64,000 nucleotides of DNA from Pisaster brevispinus (GCA_023634235.1 JAMKCF010000004.1:7974702-8038701); one strand, 5' to 3'. Numbered from the stretch's first letter, positions 24,943 through 58,656 are shown. Numbers and translations are program-made. The notes: a model not told the origin generated them from the sequence alone.

Positions 24943-25159
24943 CACTCTAAAAACTCCTGGGTCAAAGTTGACCCAGATCCGGGTCATGCGAGACCTGACC
25001 CATTTTGTGGTCACTATGACCCGGAATTTGTGTCAAATTGACCCGGAAATGGTCAGATTGACGCATTATCCAGGGCAAAATTCAATGTTTGGACCAGTTT
25101 CCGCGTCGGCTTGGGACCCAGAGACTGGGCTTAATTCTGACCCGGGAGTTTTTGGAGTG
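24943..25159. mobile_element. Family A MITE-like element, best-preserved copy (217 bp)
   Basis: Starts CACTCTAAAAACTCCTGGGT and ends with ACCCGGGAGTTTTTGGAGTG, near-perfect terminal inverted repeats of at least 22 bp. The interior alternates GGGTCA and TGACCC every 15-25 bp, so the whole element can fold on itself. No ORF. It is the reference copy for relatives at 8829, 21060, 30403, 44636, 45175 and 48220. Confidence 0.85.
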
Positions 25160-26159
25160 TTTATTTCAAATGGGATGTAAAAAAAATTATTTGCTTTTGA
25201 CACGGCGTGAAACTCCATCATACCCTACGAAAAATTAACACATGTTAATAAAGAAATATATGTTAAAATACATTCAGCAATACTTCGGGTTGTTTCAGTT
25301 GAGACACTAGTGCCAAACGTATTGTGAGTGGTTGAAATAGAAATTACTATTACTGTAATAGTGCCAAACGAAATGTGTATTAAACAGATATTCAACTGGT
25401 TCAGTAAAAGATTGAAGATCAAATACTTCTCTTTTAGTTTTGAACTACCTCCTTTTGTTAAAAATGTTGAACGATTATGATTTGTGGGGGCGGGGTAGGT
25501 GAGGGGATTGGACAGAGAGTCAGGGGAGCTGGATCGAAACCTTGGGGTTAACTTTCATCGACCTTGTTTGAAGTCCACGTATACAGAGTGGAATATTCCT
25601 GCAACGCTGTGTTTGTACGTCATGTTACTCGAGGCAATTTACAGGCTACCGAAACAGAAAGTGTTTATGGTGTACTCGAGATGCGAGGTGCCAGATATAG
25701 AACACCACGTTTGTTATTAGTACATCAATTTTCACAAAGACTCTTTCTTTGGGAACACTGTTTGAACAAAATGTCACTCAGATGCGAAACTAACGTCCGT
25801 ATGCACGTGTGCCCCCCCCCCCGTGGGGTAGTATCGTACCATTGTAAAGTGCCCCATAAGCTGGCGTGTGTAAGGGCACGAAAACACGCATTTTGATGTT
25901 CCAGCCCCCTCCCCCCCCCCCCATTTGAAGTCTGGACTTCTGAAATTATAAATTACCAGAATAAAACGCATACACTTTATAACTTCATCCCATTGTGCCT
26001 CCCCTACAAATTTACCCCCATTTCGGTGCTGCAGTTGTGCCATTGTCCCGTGTACACGTAGTGCAGTTGGTTGCTCCTTTGAAAATTATTTTGTGTGAGA
26101 AGGCCAAACTTCATTAGCAAGTATGATATTGTCAAGTTTTTACCCCTCAGCCCAATTGT

Positions 26160-26920
26160 CTGAATGGGTAGTGTCATTGCCCACGGCGTCCGTCCGTCCG
26201 GTTGTACACTTGTCTGCCTGTCCGTCCGCCCTTACTAGATACAAGAAGTGGGTGATTTTTAGGAAGGAACTGTACTGTGTTGTTGGTGGTTTTTTTTTTT
26301 TATCTTGGGGTTATAGCGCCACAGTGTTTTTACCAGGAAAGATTAAAGACAAAGGACATAAACGTACATCTGTCCGGACGTTCGTCCATTCAGTTTCAGG
26401 ACCGTAACTCCAGCTAGAATTGACATTGTGGACTTGTAACTTGGGTTGGGGTTGCCCGTGGAAAAGGGGAGTTGGGATTCTTTCCGGGGTGAAGGTCTAA
26501 ATCTAAGGTCACAGTTTTAAATGGTTTCCAGTTACAAGTGACATTTGTAATTGGGATTGTTCTAAGGCCAAAGATCAAAAGGTTAAAGGTCATGTCACAA
26601 ACTTTTAATATTGGCAAACAAGGTTTGCATTTTTGAGCCAACTTATCACATTAAAAATTCATTTAAACTATATTCCTAAATATTTACAACCATACAAATT
26701 AATCACACTCATGCATTTACTTTCATATCCCTAAAGACAAGGTATACCTTTGGTAATTGGACCAACAAATTGATGACCATAAAAACGGCGCCAGGTTCAT
26801 TCTAAGGGTCAGATGTCAAGGTCACAATGTTCAGGGTTGGAAACAAGGTTTGGTGATATTTTGGGCTAGCTACAATGTGTAAGGGCTGAGGGGTGTCAAC
26901 CAGCATCGCTGTTATATTTT
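26160..26920. repeat. Diverged GTCCGTCC / AAGGTCACA dispersed repeat
   Basis: GTCCGTCCGTCCGG and TGTCCGTCCGCCC (26185-26232) are followed by TTCAGGACCGTAACTCCAGC, TAAGGTCACAG, TTAAAGGTCATGTCAC, GTCAAGGTCACAATGTT and GGAAACAAGGTTTGGTGATA. This combination resembles repeats I recall from marine invertebrate genomes. No termini or ORF recognised. Confidence 0.4.
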
Positions 26921-27432
26921 CCCCAACGCAGGTATTTTGTTAATCTCTACTTTTCTAATTATGTATTTTATTTGTATTTTGATAGACCAGGTATGCCCCC
27001 ATCAAACCAACATTTTTGTTCCACGGATATCGATCTTTATTTAAACTATAACCAGGAAGAACTGATGTTTAAAAAAGAAAGCAACGCAATCGCTAGAATA
27101 TCTTGGGTAATGACTTTGGAGCAGTGCCCGGTGTTACAAATTACCGGATTTCCTTGACCTGTTATGTAAAGAGTAGGCGTTGAGTTCTGGGGAATTGGTT
27201 GGCGTGATGCTGGGCGGATATAACACAAACCGAAAATAAAGTTTGCTCCGGGTACGAGGCCAATGACAGTCAGTGCTGTTGTACTGTAATACTGAGTCCT
27301 TGTCTTGCATCCACACCGTCAAGGGTTACTGATTCTGTTGTGGAAAGGACGCCACATTTTGATCTTCCGCTTACCTGAATTGAACTACAACAACTTGATT
27401 TGTCTCCAACGAACAATTCGGATAGGATAAAA

Positions 27433-28680
27433 ATGGATAACTTAACGAATAATGACACTTTCTCCGACCTGACGACACCAAGTCCAGAAGAGACTGCCAG
27501 AGCTGGGTCTGTCTTCATTGGACTGGTGCTTCTGGTACTCGTCGTTATTACCCTGGTCGGGAACATTCTGACCATATCTGCATTTGTGTCCAACGTACTA
27601 CTCCGCCAGAAACCCAGCAACCTCCTCCTGCTTAGTCTGTCCTGTTGCGACCTGATGGTCGGCGCTACAGGCCTGCCGGTGGCTGCCATTCACACCGGGC
27701 TCGGCTATTGGCCGCTAGGGAAGGCCATGTGTGTGATCAACGCATACTTCTCCGTCATTGGAGTGTCTGCGGGGATGTACACAATCACTGCCGTCAGTCT
27801 TGACCGGTACTTTTTGGTGTCGAGGGAGTACCCTGCGTATCTGAAGCTGCAGTCCTCCCGTAATGTCAAGCTAACCATCGCTGCAGCTTGGATAATCGCC
27901 ATCCTGATCAGCTCTTGTGAGCTCATACTTTGGCTTACTGGAGATTATTCCGACGTTGATTACAGCAAGGAATGCCTGTCCCCTGTCAGGAGTGACCCGC
28001 GCTTCGTCATCGTCATCTTTCTTCTTCTCTTTGTCATCCCATTTCTTGTCATGCTCATCTCAACCCTGCGGTTCTCAATGCTCCTACGGCGGCGCCTTCA
28101 CAAACCAAAACGCACCAGTCATCCCTCGGTCGACTCCGTCAACAACAAACTAGTCCACAAGGTTGGATCCCCCCGTCCCGTCACAAGTGTCACACTTAGT
28201 TCTGATAACAGCCCAAGCGCAGTGGAGGCCACGGAGTTCAGCAGCGTGTCTGTTTCCCTTCAGCCAGCCGCCAACGACCCCGACGGTCAAACCATGCAAC
28301 CTGTTCGTCCAATCAAACGGAAAACCCTTGCTGAATCCGGAAGGAAGAAATCCTTCTTTGGTTTTGGTGATGCGGCGCGTGGAGGAGGAGTAGTTTCAGG
28401 TTCTACACGGGAGCGACTTCGTAACAGGTACAGGAAGCCCGCCGTCCGCCTCGCCATCCTCCTAGGGGCATTTGCGCTGTGCACGCTCCCGTATCCCATC
28501 TTTATCGTCCTCTCTCCTGGCTCCAGTTGCGAAGACTGCCCCGCCAGACTAGTCAGGAATCATTTGTCGAACTTGCTCCTGTCAAATTCTGGACTAAATC
28601 CGTTCTTATATGCTGTCATGCACAGGAAGATATGGCAGTTTTATAAGAATAGACTTACAGCTCCTTGCAAAAGGTGCTAA
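27433..28680 (+). CDS. Orphan rhodopsin-class (class A) GPCR, paralogue 1b
   Basis: Intronless. The ATG at 27433 has a strong context (AAAATGG) and gives 415 residues; an upstream in-frame extension has no ATG. Landmarks: N-glycosylation sites N3 and N7, N44 (TM1), D73 (TM2), C100 (TM3), DRY 124-126, W153 (TM4), C181 (loop 2), P203 (TM5), LPYP 351-354 (TM6) and NPFLY 389-393 (TM7). The TM3 ligand-pocket residue 3.32 is Ser, as in the paralogue at 19649. TM1-TM5 and TM6-TM7 are closely similar to that gene, while loop 3 differs except for the KSFFGFG patch (306-312). A CEDC motif in extracellular loop 3 is absent from the paralogue. An ATTAAA at 28750-28755 is a plausible poly(A) signal. Ligand unknown. 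Confidence 0.95.
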   Translation: MDNLTNNDTFSDLTTPSPEETARAGSVFIGLVLLVLVVITLVGNILTISAFVSNVLLRQKPSNLLLLSLSCCDLMVGATGLPVAAIHTGLGYWPLGKAMCVINAYFSVIGVSAGMYTITAVSLDRYFLVSREYPAYLKLQSSRNVKLTIAAAWIIAILISSCELILWLTGDYSDVDYSKECLSPVRSDPRFVIVIFLLLFVIPFLVMLISTLRFSMLLRRRLHKPKRTSHPSVDSVNNKLVHKVGSPRPVTSVTLSSDNSPSAVEATEFSSVSVSLQPAANDPDGQTMQPVRPIKRKTLAESGRKKSFFGFGDAARGGGVVSGSTRERLRNRYRKPAVRLAILLGAFALCTLPYPIFIVLSPGSSCEDCPARLVRNHLSNLLLSNSGLNPFLYAVMHRKIWQFYKNRLTAPCKRC

Positions 28681-29454
28681 AGCAGACTCCTTCACACATC
28701 AATCTAAAATATATGTTGTACAATTTCTCTTTTGTTCCACAAAATGTGTATTAAAGGTCATGTGTTTGGGTCATAGCCCAGCCTTCCCTCTTATTTTAAA
28801 GATAAGCCCATTCAAGCAGGTAATTCAAATATCACAAGTAACAAAAGGTCTGCATGTTCAATATTAATAATTCTTCACCGCATAAAGAATTCGTTGTATT
28901 GGTTTTCATAACATAACAACAAAGCTACCACGAATGTTTATGTATGGACATATTTCGAGTAAAAAACAATATATAAATTAATAAATAGATACAAACTTGT
29001 TACTTTTAGAAAATGTACATGTAACATATTTTTTTCAACGGACATCTTATTGAAAACTTAAGGGAAAATTTTGCTCTTTTTATCGTGATTTTTTATGGAA
29101 GCGTATCAAGCGACTGATGATGTAAAAGTGTGACAATGTGATAAGATAGTATAAATAGACGACTAACCTTATTTTAGCGTACCAACATTTTAGACAACCG
29201 TGTTTTTCGAAGAAAACTACTTTTAATTTAAAGGTAAAACTTTATATGTAATAGGGCCTATAAGAGTTTACATCGAGGATAAAGAAGAATAACTGTTGCT
29301 TTACCATACACTGATGCGTGACACGCACTGCATTATTCATGACTCTGCGTATTTAATTCGGAGCATTATGAGTGTATGAGTGTTTTTCACACATCGTTGT
29401 TGTAAAACAAATTTATGTAGGATAAATATTTAAATGATGAGTTGAACACAGAAA

Positions 29455-29665
29455 AGTTTTCTAGAGCGGGACTTGAACCTGCGACCTCCGTATTGACATT
29501 CCGGCGCCCTACCAGTTGAGCTGTTTAGCCCTACATTGGCGATCTCCCTTATTTTGTCAATATCTTTGTTCGGGGTGCCAGTCAGAGGCCATTCAACCTG
29601 TGACTGCCGTGTAGCCAGGGATCACACCCAAGTTTAAGGTACAACCTGGGAAGCGGCAGGAGAGG
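29455..29665 (-). repeat. tRNA-derived SINE, family 1 (minus strand)
   Basis: On the minus strand GCTCAACTGGTAGGGCGCC (A-box-like) and GGTCGCAGGTTCAAGTCCCG (B box) form a tRNA-like head. It is followed on the plus strand by GTGCCAGTCAGAGGCCATTC, GTGTAGCCAGGGATCACACC and ACAACCTGGGAAGCGGCAG, the same body as 11215-11325. No closing acceptor stem, so not a tRNA gene. Confidence 0.78.
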
Positions 29666-29954
29666 GATCACACCTTTGACAGTTTCTCTTGTGGTTCATT
29701 TACTTGGTATCCGAAAAAATAAGTGTTGATAGATCTGCTGCGGGCTTTTGCGGCAAATGATAATTCCTTTTTAAAAAAATGAACGAAAACTGTATAAATA
29801 AAAACGAGCTGATCACCAACACCGAGTTTGTATACCCTCATGCTCACCGTTATCTTTGAGAACACTCGGCGATAATATCGTCAAGATTATCAACATTCTG
29901 AAAGCCCACTTGATTAAAATTGTGTGACAAAATTGAAGTACACGTACTCAACTT

Positions 29955-30076
29955 ACTCTCTTAAAATTTGAGACTGAAATTCACTCTATTCAATTGAAAC
30001 TAGTGACAAAATCATCTGCAGTTGACACTAGTTTCAATCGATTAGAGTGAGTTTCAACCTAAAACTTTAAGAGAGT
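29955..30076. repeat. Imperfect hairpin / palindromic element
   Basis: Arm 29955-30006 (ACTCTCTTAAAATTTGAGAC ... GAAACTAGTG) is the inverse complement, with mismatches, of 30026-30076 (CACTAGTTTCAATCGATTAG ... CTTTAAGAGAGT); the loop is about 20 bp. It has the structure of a small fold-back MITE. Confidence 0.85.
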
Positions 30077-30402
30077 ATTTACTCTTCCTTGATGTGAAAT
30101 TAGTAGATTTTGGACAAATCTAAAATCAAATTAGAACACAACAAAAGAACTGCGTGTCTGTAATATGTGTCGGTAGATTCAAGTGGTTCGCTCATATGCT
30201 TCTTTACATGATTGTGATGAGGATTTCGCTGATATTTTCACAGACCATTAAATGTTTGTTGTTTGTATATAGGCCTAATGGAAGCATCCAGTGTTGTATA
30301 CCTGTATACATGTACTTGTATCCAGTGTTGTTTTCATCGTTAAATAGCAAAGTGCGTATAAAAATGTAGCATAGGATGTGAAATAAACATTTGCAATAGA
30401 TA

Positions 30403-30575
30403 CACTTCAAAGACTTCTGTGTCAGAATTGACCAGAAATCCGGGTCACAGGGGGGTCAGACCCATTTATAGGTAAGTGTGGCTCGGACTCTGTGTCAAAC
30501 TAACTCAAAATTATGCCAAACTTACATTTTAAACAAGTTTCCTGGTCAGCCTAAAACCCGATTCAACCCAAAGCC
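30403..30575. mobile_element. Family A MITE-like element, fragment
   Basis: CTTCAAAGACTTCTGTGTCA is a diverged left terminus. GACCAGAAATCCGGGTCACA and GGTCAGACCCATTTATAGG follow the family A layout. The right terminus is missing or unrecognisable. Confidence 0.55.
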
Positions 30576-30949
30576 CGAAAGCGAGGCGATTTTTCTTCCC
30601 ATTCGCTTTCGCGTGAAACCGGGATTTACTTAGAAATGGGTCAATTCCAGCCTTGCTGAAAAACAACGATGAGCGAGAAGCGCGTGCTGGATTTGCATTC
30701 CGCATCTGCAAGGGGTCAAAAGTCAGCCACATCCCCAAAAGGTTCATGAATTATGGCAGTTTGATTTGTTTTTAACCCCAGCATGGGATTTATTTGATGT
30801 CAACATCTGTTATTAACAACTCCCAAGAGAGCTTTTTTTAAAAAGAACATCAATGTTGTTTGTTGTTCATCAGTTTACACAAATCGTTGAAGTAGACGTT
30901 GATTGTATGGATACATTGGCGAATTTGAATAATAAAACAAAATTACCGC

Positions 30950-31590
30950 AAGCATGGTTCCACCTCGTTTGCCCTACACAAGATCGGACAAATTCGCCAG
31001 TTCATAAATAAAACAACAGCAGAAAAGCTCATCCATGCTTTTGTAATTTGTCATCTCGATTACTGCAATAGTCTCATCTATGGATTGCCCGACTCACAGC
31101 TCAGAAAACTCCAACTTATTCAAAACTCAGCGGCTCGTCTCATCACCCGGTTAAGAAAACGCGATTCAATTACTCCAGCTTTGCAATCCCTCCATTGGCT
31201 TCCTATTCATTCTCGCATCATCTTTAAAATTCTCCTTCAAACATTTCAATGCAGTCGTGGAAGTGGACCAACTTACCTGAAAGATCTACTAACTCCATAC
31301 ACTCCTACTAGAAACCTCCATTCTGCTAACAAAGACACCCTCGTTATCCCTAATGTTGCCACCAAAGCATATATGGTCAACGTAGTTATCAGTTTGCTGC
31401 ACCTCACTTATGGAACAATCTCCCTCTACACATCAAACAAGCCACTACGATCTCAAGTTTCAAGACTCTTCTCAAAACATATCTATTCAAATCATCATAT
31501 ACATAATTATTCTTTCGTTTCCTCTGAGCGCTTAGAGACTTTCTTTTGGAGGTGTTAGGCGCTATAGAAATGCGATTGTTATTATTATTG
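30950..31590 (+). pseudogene. Non-LTR retrotransposon (CR1/L2-like) 3' end, frameshifted
   Basis: Encodes the reverse-transcriptase C-terminal region: ALHKIGQIRQFINKTTAEKL, HLDYCNSLIYGLP, LIQNSAARLITR, SLHWLPIHSRIIFKIL and GSGPTYLKDLL. From about 31399 the similarity continues in another frame (LWNNLPLHIKQATT, FKTLLKTYLF), so at least one frameshift breaks it. The 3' end (GCGCTATAGAAATGCGATTG, then TTATTATTATTG) is the structured tail typical of CR1/L2-type LINEs. It is 5'-truncated and dead. Confidence 0.88.
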
Positions 31591-31734
31591 TGATAATCAC
31601 TTTTGAGTTGGGTTTGGCTATGAAAAGACTAAGCAGTTTGTTACTGAACACCTTGACCTTTGTATTAACCAGACAAACAAAAAACATGAGGAGGAACAAT
31701 AGTAGTTCACTGTTGGGTTAAAAAAAAAACTCCT

Positions 31735-31905
31735 TTTGGGAGTAGTGTTTGTTCAGAGAAGAGCCGGTGCGGTATTGGCGTTTCGAATAGTAGACTGTGC
31801 TCGTCGTCAGGAGAAGTGGATATAGGAAATGGCTGTTTAACTGCAGAGTGGACTGTTCGAAACGTCGAGACACACACCAGATCTTCTCAGAACCAACACT
31901 TCTCC
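31735..31905. mobile_element. Fold-back element with inverted GTTTCGAA / TTCGAAAC cores
   Basis: Left arm 31735-31800 (GGGAGTAGTGTTTGTTCAGA, GAAGAGCCGGTG, GCGTTTCGAATAGTAGACTG) is the inverse of right arm 31838-31905 (GGACTGTTCGAAACGTCGAG, CACACACCAGATCTTCTCAG, AACCAACACTTCTCCC). The following TGGTTGTACCCGCAAGTTTA also occurs near 15005-15020 as ATGTACCCGCAAGTTTACTA. Such GAAACGTC-type ends occur in Penelope-like elements; membership is not proven. Confidence 0.6.
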
Positions 31906-32274
31906 CCACACTGGGTTTGTATACATGGTTGTACCCGCAAGTTTACTAACTTAGTGGTTTTTTTTATGATCCACACCGTGCAAAGCTTTAAACATCACTT
32001 ACTGAGAAACGTGAGTTTCACAAACCACACACAAACTTCACAAACAACCAGTCTGGATTGCCAGGAAAAACCCCGTATAAAGTGGGAAAGTTCCGCCTTT
32101 TCAAATCTCATCACCCTTATTCACAAAGCGGTGCTCTGTTATCGAAATGCTGATAAACAAAGGCGGCTCTGATTCCCTGTCTGGTGAAACAAACGGATAT
32201 CGCCAGTTTCTGTTTATCAGGAAAGGTGGGTTTGTCTTTCCGAAACAAAATGCTGATTAGATAAGTCAAATGCA

Positions 32275-32345
32275 AAAAAATAGTTAGTGGCCTGACGTTT
32301 CGACCCTAGCAGAGCCTTTCTCCGAAGGCTAAATGACAAAGACTA
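32275..32345 (-). repeat. GTCGAAACGTCAGGCC terminus-like fragment
   Basis: On the minus strand GCTCTGCTAGGGTCGAAACG then TCAGGCCA, preceded by GCCTTCGGAGAAAG. I recall this as a widespread Penelope-like-element terminal sequence in marine invertebrates. The match is from memory and the fragment carries no ORF. Confidence 0.4.
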
Positions 32346-34389
32346 CAAGCATAAACAGGTACATGTATACATATGCAGGGGTCAAGTTTACGAGAATGGT
32401 GACTACAGGTTTATGATTAGGCAAATCAACACTTGAATAGTGAAACAGGTCTGACAACTGACAGTGTTACTCAAAGTAGCAGTCTATTGCAGAAAGAAAT
32501 TTGCAAAAAATGAACAGCAATGTCTTAGTTCAAAATGTAAGCACCAAACATGATTTGATTATAACGTGTTAGTTAAGTCCATAATAAAAAATATTTACAA
32601 ATAATAACAGTAAAGAAAGAAAGAAAGAAAAGATTTATGATAATACAACCCTAAGAAAGAGAACAAACATTAGTGTTGGAAAGGCTCTGCCCCTTAAATA
32701 TGGTGTGTTTACTTTATTTTGTATTACTTATTAGGGGATATATATAGGGTAGATACTCACTTTGTATAAACATAAATGCATTAAGTCTACTCATGGAATT
32801 CCAGTCGAATCTTATCAGTCCGTCTTGCTATACCGTTACGCATCGAAGCTACGTTCTAAAATTCCCGTTGGGGGGACATTTCAAACAACAGTTATGACTT
32901 CACTCAGGTACACCATGCCCGTTTTGTGGCAGAGGGACTCCATGTTTTAAGCTTGAACAGAAGTAACCCCCGAAATCCTTTTGAAAAAAGAATTCCTAAG
33001 ATTCAAAGAATATAATGGATACACAATCGGAATTACACGATGCCACACGTTGATCATATACTTGTTGCATTTAATTGGTGGGGACTTTCACATGACTTTC
33101 ACATGTTTTGGCCTTCGTTGCATTAGTCTTCTTGCTTGCGTGTAATTTGTAACAGGGGTCAGTTTTCTTGTTGCTGTTTAATATTTTCATTATTTTCTTG
33201 TACCTTGTTTTGTTCTTGTCTGCGTTTGTCTGCTTAATATGTGCGGGGTTACATACCTGTGGGTAATAGTAATTGAATTTACTTTTGTGACCCCTGACCC
33301 ACATATCGTCTTTTTATATATAGTCTTCGGATGTTTTCATTTCATATTATGCGTTGTTTTTGTGGCCCCTACACTTACACTTACACTTATACAGTGTCGT
33401 CTTTTGTGTTTATTTTGTTTTACTTTGTATTTCGTAGTTTTCATACATTTTTGCTTAGTTTTTGTTTTTCATACCGTGTTTGTTCATTGTGTATTGTTTT
33501 GGTCGAATAAATAATAATAATAATAATAATCACCATTGTCACTCGGATCGATACAGTCTGATTTTGCGTAGGGTGCCTTTAGTCATCAACCTTTAATAGT
33601 TATTTCGACCTTTATGCTTGTTGATGTTCATGCTTACCAGAGTGGGTATGACTTGTACTGCGATACGCCTTCAGTAATTTCAAAGTCCAACAATTTTAAG
33701 GTCAGTGAATTATTTCATCACGTGTGTCATTCCGACTTCGTAAATATAATCATCAGCAGTTATTAATGAATACACCAAAGTTCAACCAAACGAACTATTC
33801 CCCATTACCGTTACCCAAACAGTTACACGACTACTCGAAACAGTGTCACATGAATCTTGATGCAGTTCTTTCTCTAACATGTTGACGTAAGGTAGGTATG
33901 TTTTTCTTATTATTGTAAAGTTGGGTGTATTTCTTTAGCTGCTCATCGATTTGAAAGATATTAGCATTTTTTATGAAAACTCTGGGTAAAGCAGAAGTTC
34001 CTGTGGCGGTCCTGACTGTCTGTTTGAGGGAAAAAACTGAGCCCCTCCCCCCCCCCCACCACTGGGCTCTAAATATTCTGGGCGACTTTATAAAACAAAG
34101 AAGTTGACACAATGAAGTAGCACACCAATAAAGCGATTTAGTGAATATTGTTACACGACTTTTGAATTTGGTGGTTAGTGTGTGGGTACAGGACAACGAA
34201 ACTGTCCTCACTTGTAAATAATTTTCAGTTTATCAAAGGATAAGTAATGTAAATAAAATATTTAAAAATATACTATTGTACACACAATGCCATTTATTTG
34301 AAAACTTAAACCGATGATAATGGTGGAACAGCAATAATGTCCTGTCCAGTTCTTTTATTTCAGCCAACTGCACGGTGAGCTTATACAAG

Positions 34390-56921
<22,532 letters not shown>

Positions 56922-58656
56922 GCAAGCTATAGGTAAATGGATATCAATAACGACATACGGTTGTGTTGTGTATGTTATATTTCAGCGGGTTTTTGATGTG
57001 TCACTCTGTACATGCTACTTTTAACCACACCTCCAAAAATGGTATGGCCTATTCGTCGTTATCACTTATTATACAATTTGCTTCTTAAATGTAAAACAAA
57101 AAACCACAAGAACAAGTTTTTTGTATTGTATTTCTGAATAATTAGAATTACTGGATACTCCATAAAAAATTCCCTGCACACCAGCAGCTCTATCGACAGC
57201 AACTTATTATTAGTTACTTAATAATAAGTTGATAAGCAATTAATACTTTAATCACAAATTCTTAATTGTCGGTCAGCCTGCTCAGCTGTGTGAACCCCTT
57301 TGGACGTCGCATTTCATTTATGAACTAGACGTGACCTTTTTGCAGACAATGTCATTTTATGCCTAGTCACTAATAGTTACAACATTGCGAACTTGTTTTG
57401 CTGTCCACCGTTTTGGGGTAAACATTGGCACGGAACTGTACTGCATCATGTAGCCTATGTATAATTTGTAACTTTCTGCTTATTACGCGCAAAATACATG
57501 AAAAATGCGAAGCATATAAATAGCAGCCGCAAAAGTTAAAGCGTGACGTCACGTGCAAAGCGTCTAGCCCCCCCCCCCCCCCAAGGCTATAGAGCCGCGC
57601 TTGCACGGAGCCCTTATGTGCAGATTCCTTCTTGGAGTGTACCGAAAAGCTGATCAAAACAAATTCATTACAGGTGTATACATATGTTTTTGTAAGAATG
57701 CAATATCCACCGTCGTGACTGGGCTTTTTTGTTTATTTTCAATTATTGTAACATGCTATTTCAAAGGAAATTGGTGAATTATTGTAAAAGACAGAGCAGC
57801 AAATATTGAAATAATTCATGTAACCTGATTACAGGCCCTCTTTCCTCAATGTTTGCTGTTGCAGAACGTTCCTATAATTATATCAACGTATTGCCATGCT
57901 CATTGCTGCGCTCAAACGCATGAAAAACGGTTTCAATCTATTGGACAATGAAATGCATGTAGTCAAACACAGTTAATGTTTCTTTATGTTTTAAAAGCAT
58001 GGGAGTGTACCGGTTCTATAGACACCTTTATTATATTACCGTATTGTTATGAAGTGACCTTTGCAAACACTTCGCATCTTCTATAAAGGGTTCACTTTGA
58101 GAGGAGCCAGAGAATTGGAAAGTATATATAGATTAAAATAGGGACGTAAATCATAAAAGTGGAATTGGTGTTAATGCACACAGGCACGGGACATAACCAC
58201 GTGGCTTGCATTTTAAGCGACCGTTACAAATGGATCTCTCCGAAAGTCTCTGAAAGGCTCTATAATATACATTAATTGCATTACCATTTGGAGCTCGAAA
58301 ATGGTATAATATGATAAATTTAATACTGCACAAGTTGACATTATGTAGGAATCTGCACGTCCAGAAAAAAACTGCTGACTGCGTGTTTATTTCACTTCAA
58401 AGGATCGACGACATTGGTGAGCATTGGTGAGCTTGTTCGTACAGCGGCCTAAGACTTTACCAAATCTAAATCACTATTTTGGATGACGAGTTTTACAGAA
58501 ATATCAACATTGTTAATTATTGTCATCCAGTAAAAGTCTCCTCGTCACTACAGCCAGCCACCACCAGAGGCCGATCACTGAACGTCCTTGTATCGGAGAG
58601 AAGTTGTCAATTTGATACATGAATCGATAATTTGTAGATGTTATTTCGCGATGTAA
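56922..58656. other. Intergenic stretch between SUR-like gene and third GPCR
   Basis: No gene recognised. It contains a TTATTATTAGTTACTTAATAATAA palindrome near 57206-57230 and a C15 tract at 57571-57584. The last 200 bp before the GPCR start are presumably its 5' leader. No convincing poly(A) signal for the SUR-like gene was found. Confidence 0.55.

Larger units (their letters stand above)
20975..27432. other. Intergenic stretch between the two paralogous GPCRs
   Basis: No supported gene. It contains nested repeat fragments (21060-21592), a C homopolymer and (TA)n run at 22301-22337, a GGGTCGACC-containing inverted pair (22495-22660 and 23390-23620), a family C element (23645-24115), a 16-C tract at 24333-24350, a complete family A element (24943-25159), C tracts near 25811 and 25908, and a GTCCGTCC/GGTCAAGGTCACA-type repeat (26160-26920). 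Confidence 0.6.
28681..34389. other. Repeat-rich intergenic stretch upstream of the SUR-like gene
   Basis: No intact gene. It holds a SINE, a 50-bp-arm hairpin, a family A fragment, a broken LINE 3' end, a fold-back element, a GACGTTTCGACC element, (TAA)n at 33507-33530 and a C tract near 34050. A splice-acceptor-like TTTTATTTCAG ends at 34363, 26 bp before the SUR-like start codon, so a non-coding first exon may lie somewhere in this stretch. Confidence 0.55.

Noticed and set aside
27400..27432. Upstream in-frame extension of the second GPCR
   Set aside because: It begins at TTG, not ATG; the ATG at 27433 has a strong initiation context.
33239..33514. 91-codon Phe/Val-rich plus-strand frame
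   Set aside because: T-rich sequence giving hydrophobic peptide; no family similarity or flanking exons.
34049..34062. C/G homopolymer tracts (also near 1646, 2511, 5671, 24333, 35392-35432, 41434, 42348, 43135, 47030, 57571, 60360) as G-quadruplex or origin signals
   Set aside because: They are single homopolymers without the four separated G-runs of a clear quadruplex pattern, and their lengths are assembly-sensitive. They may simply be mutational tracts.
34375..34389. Upstream in-frame extension of the SUR-like protein
   Set aside because: It begins at GTG. The ATG at 34390 is in good context and directly precedes the SUR-like N-terminus.
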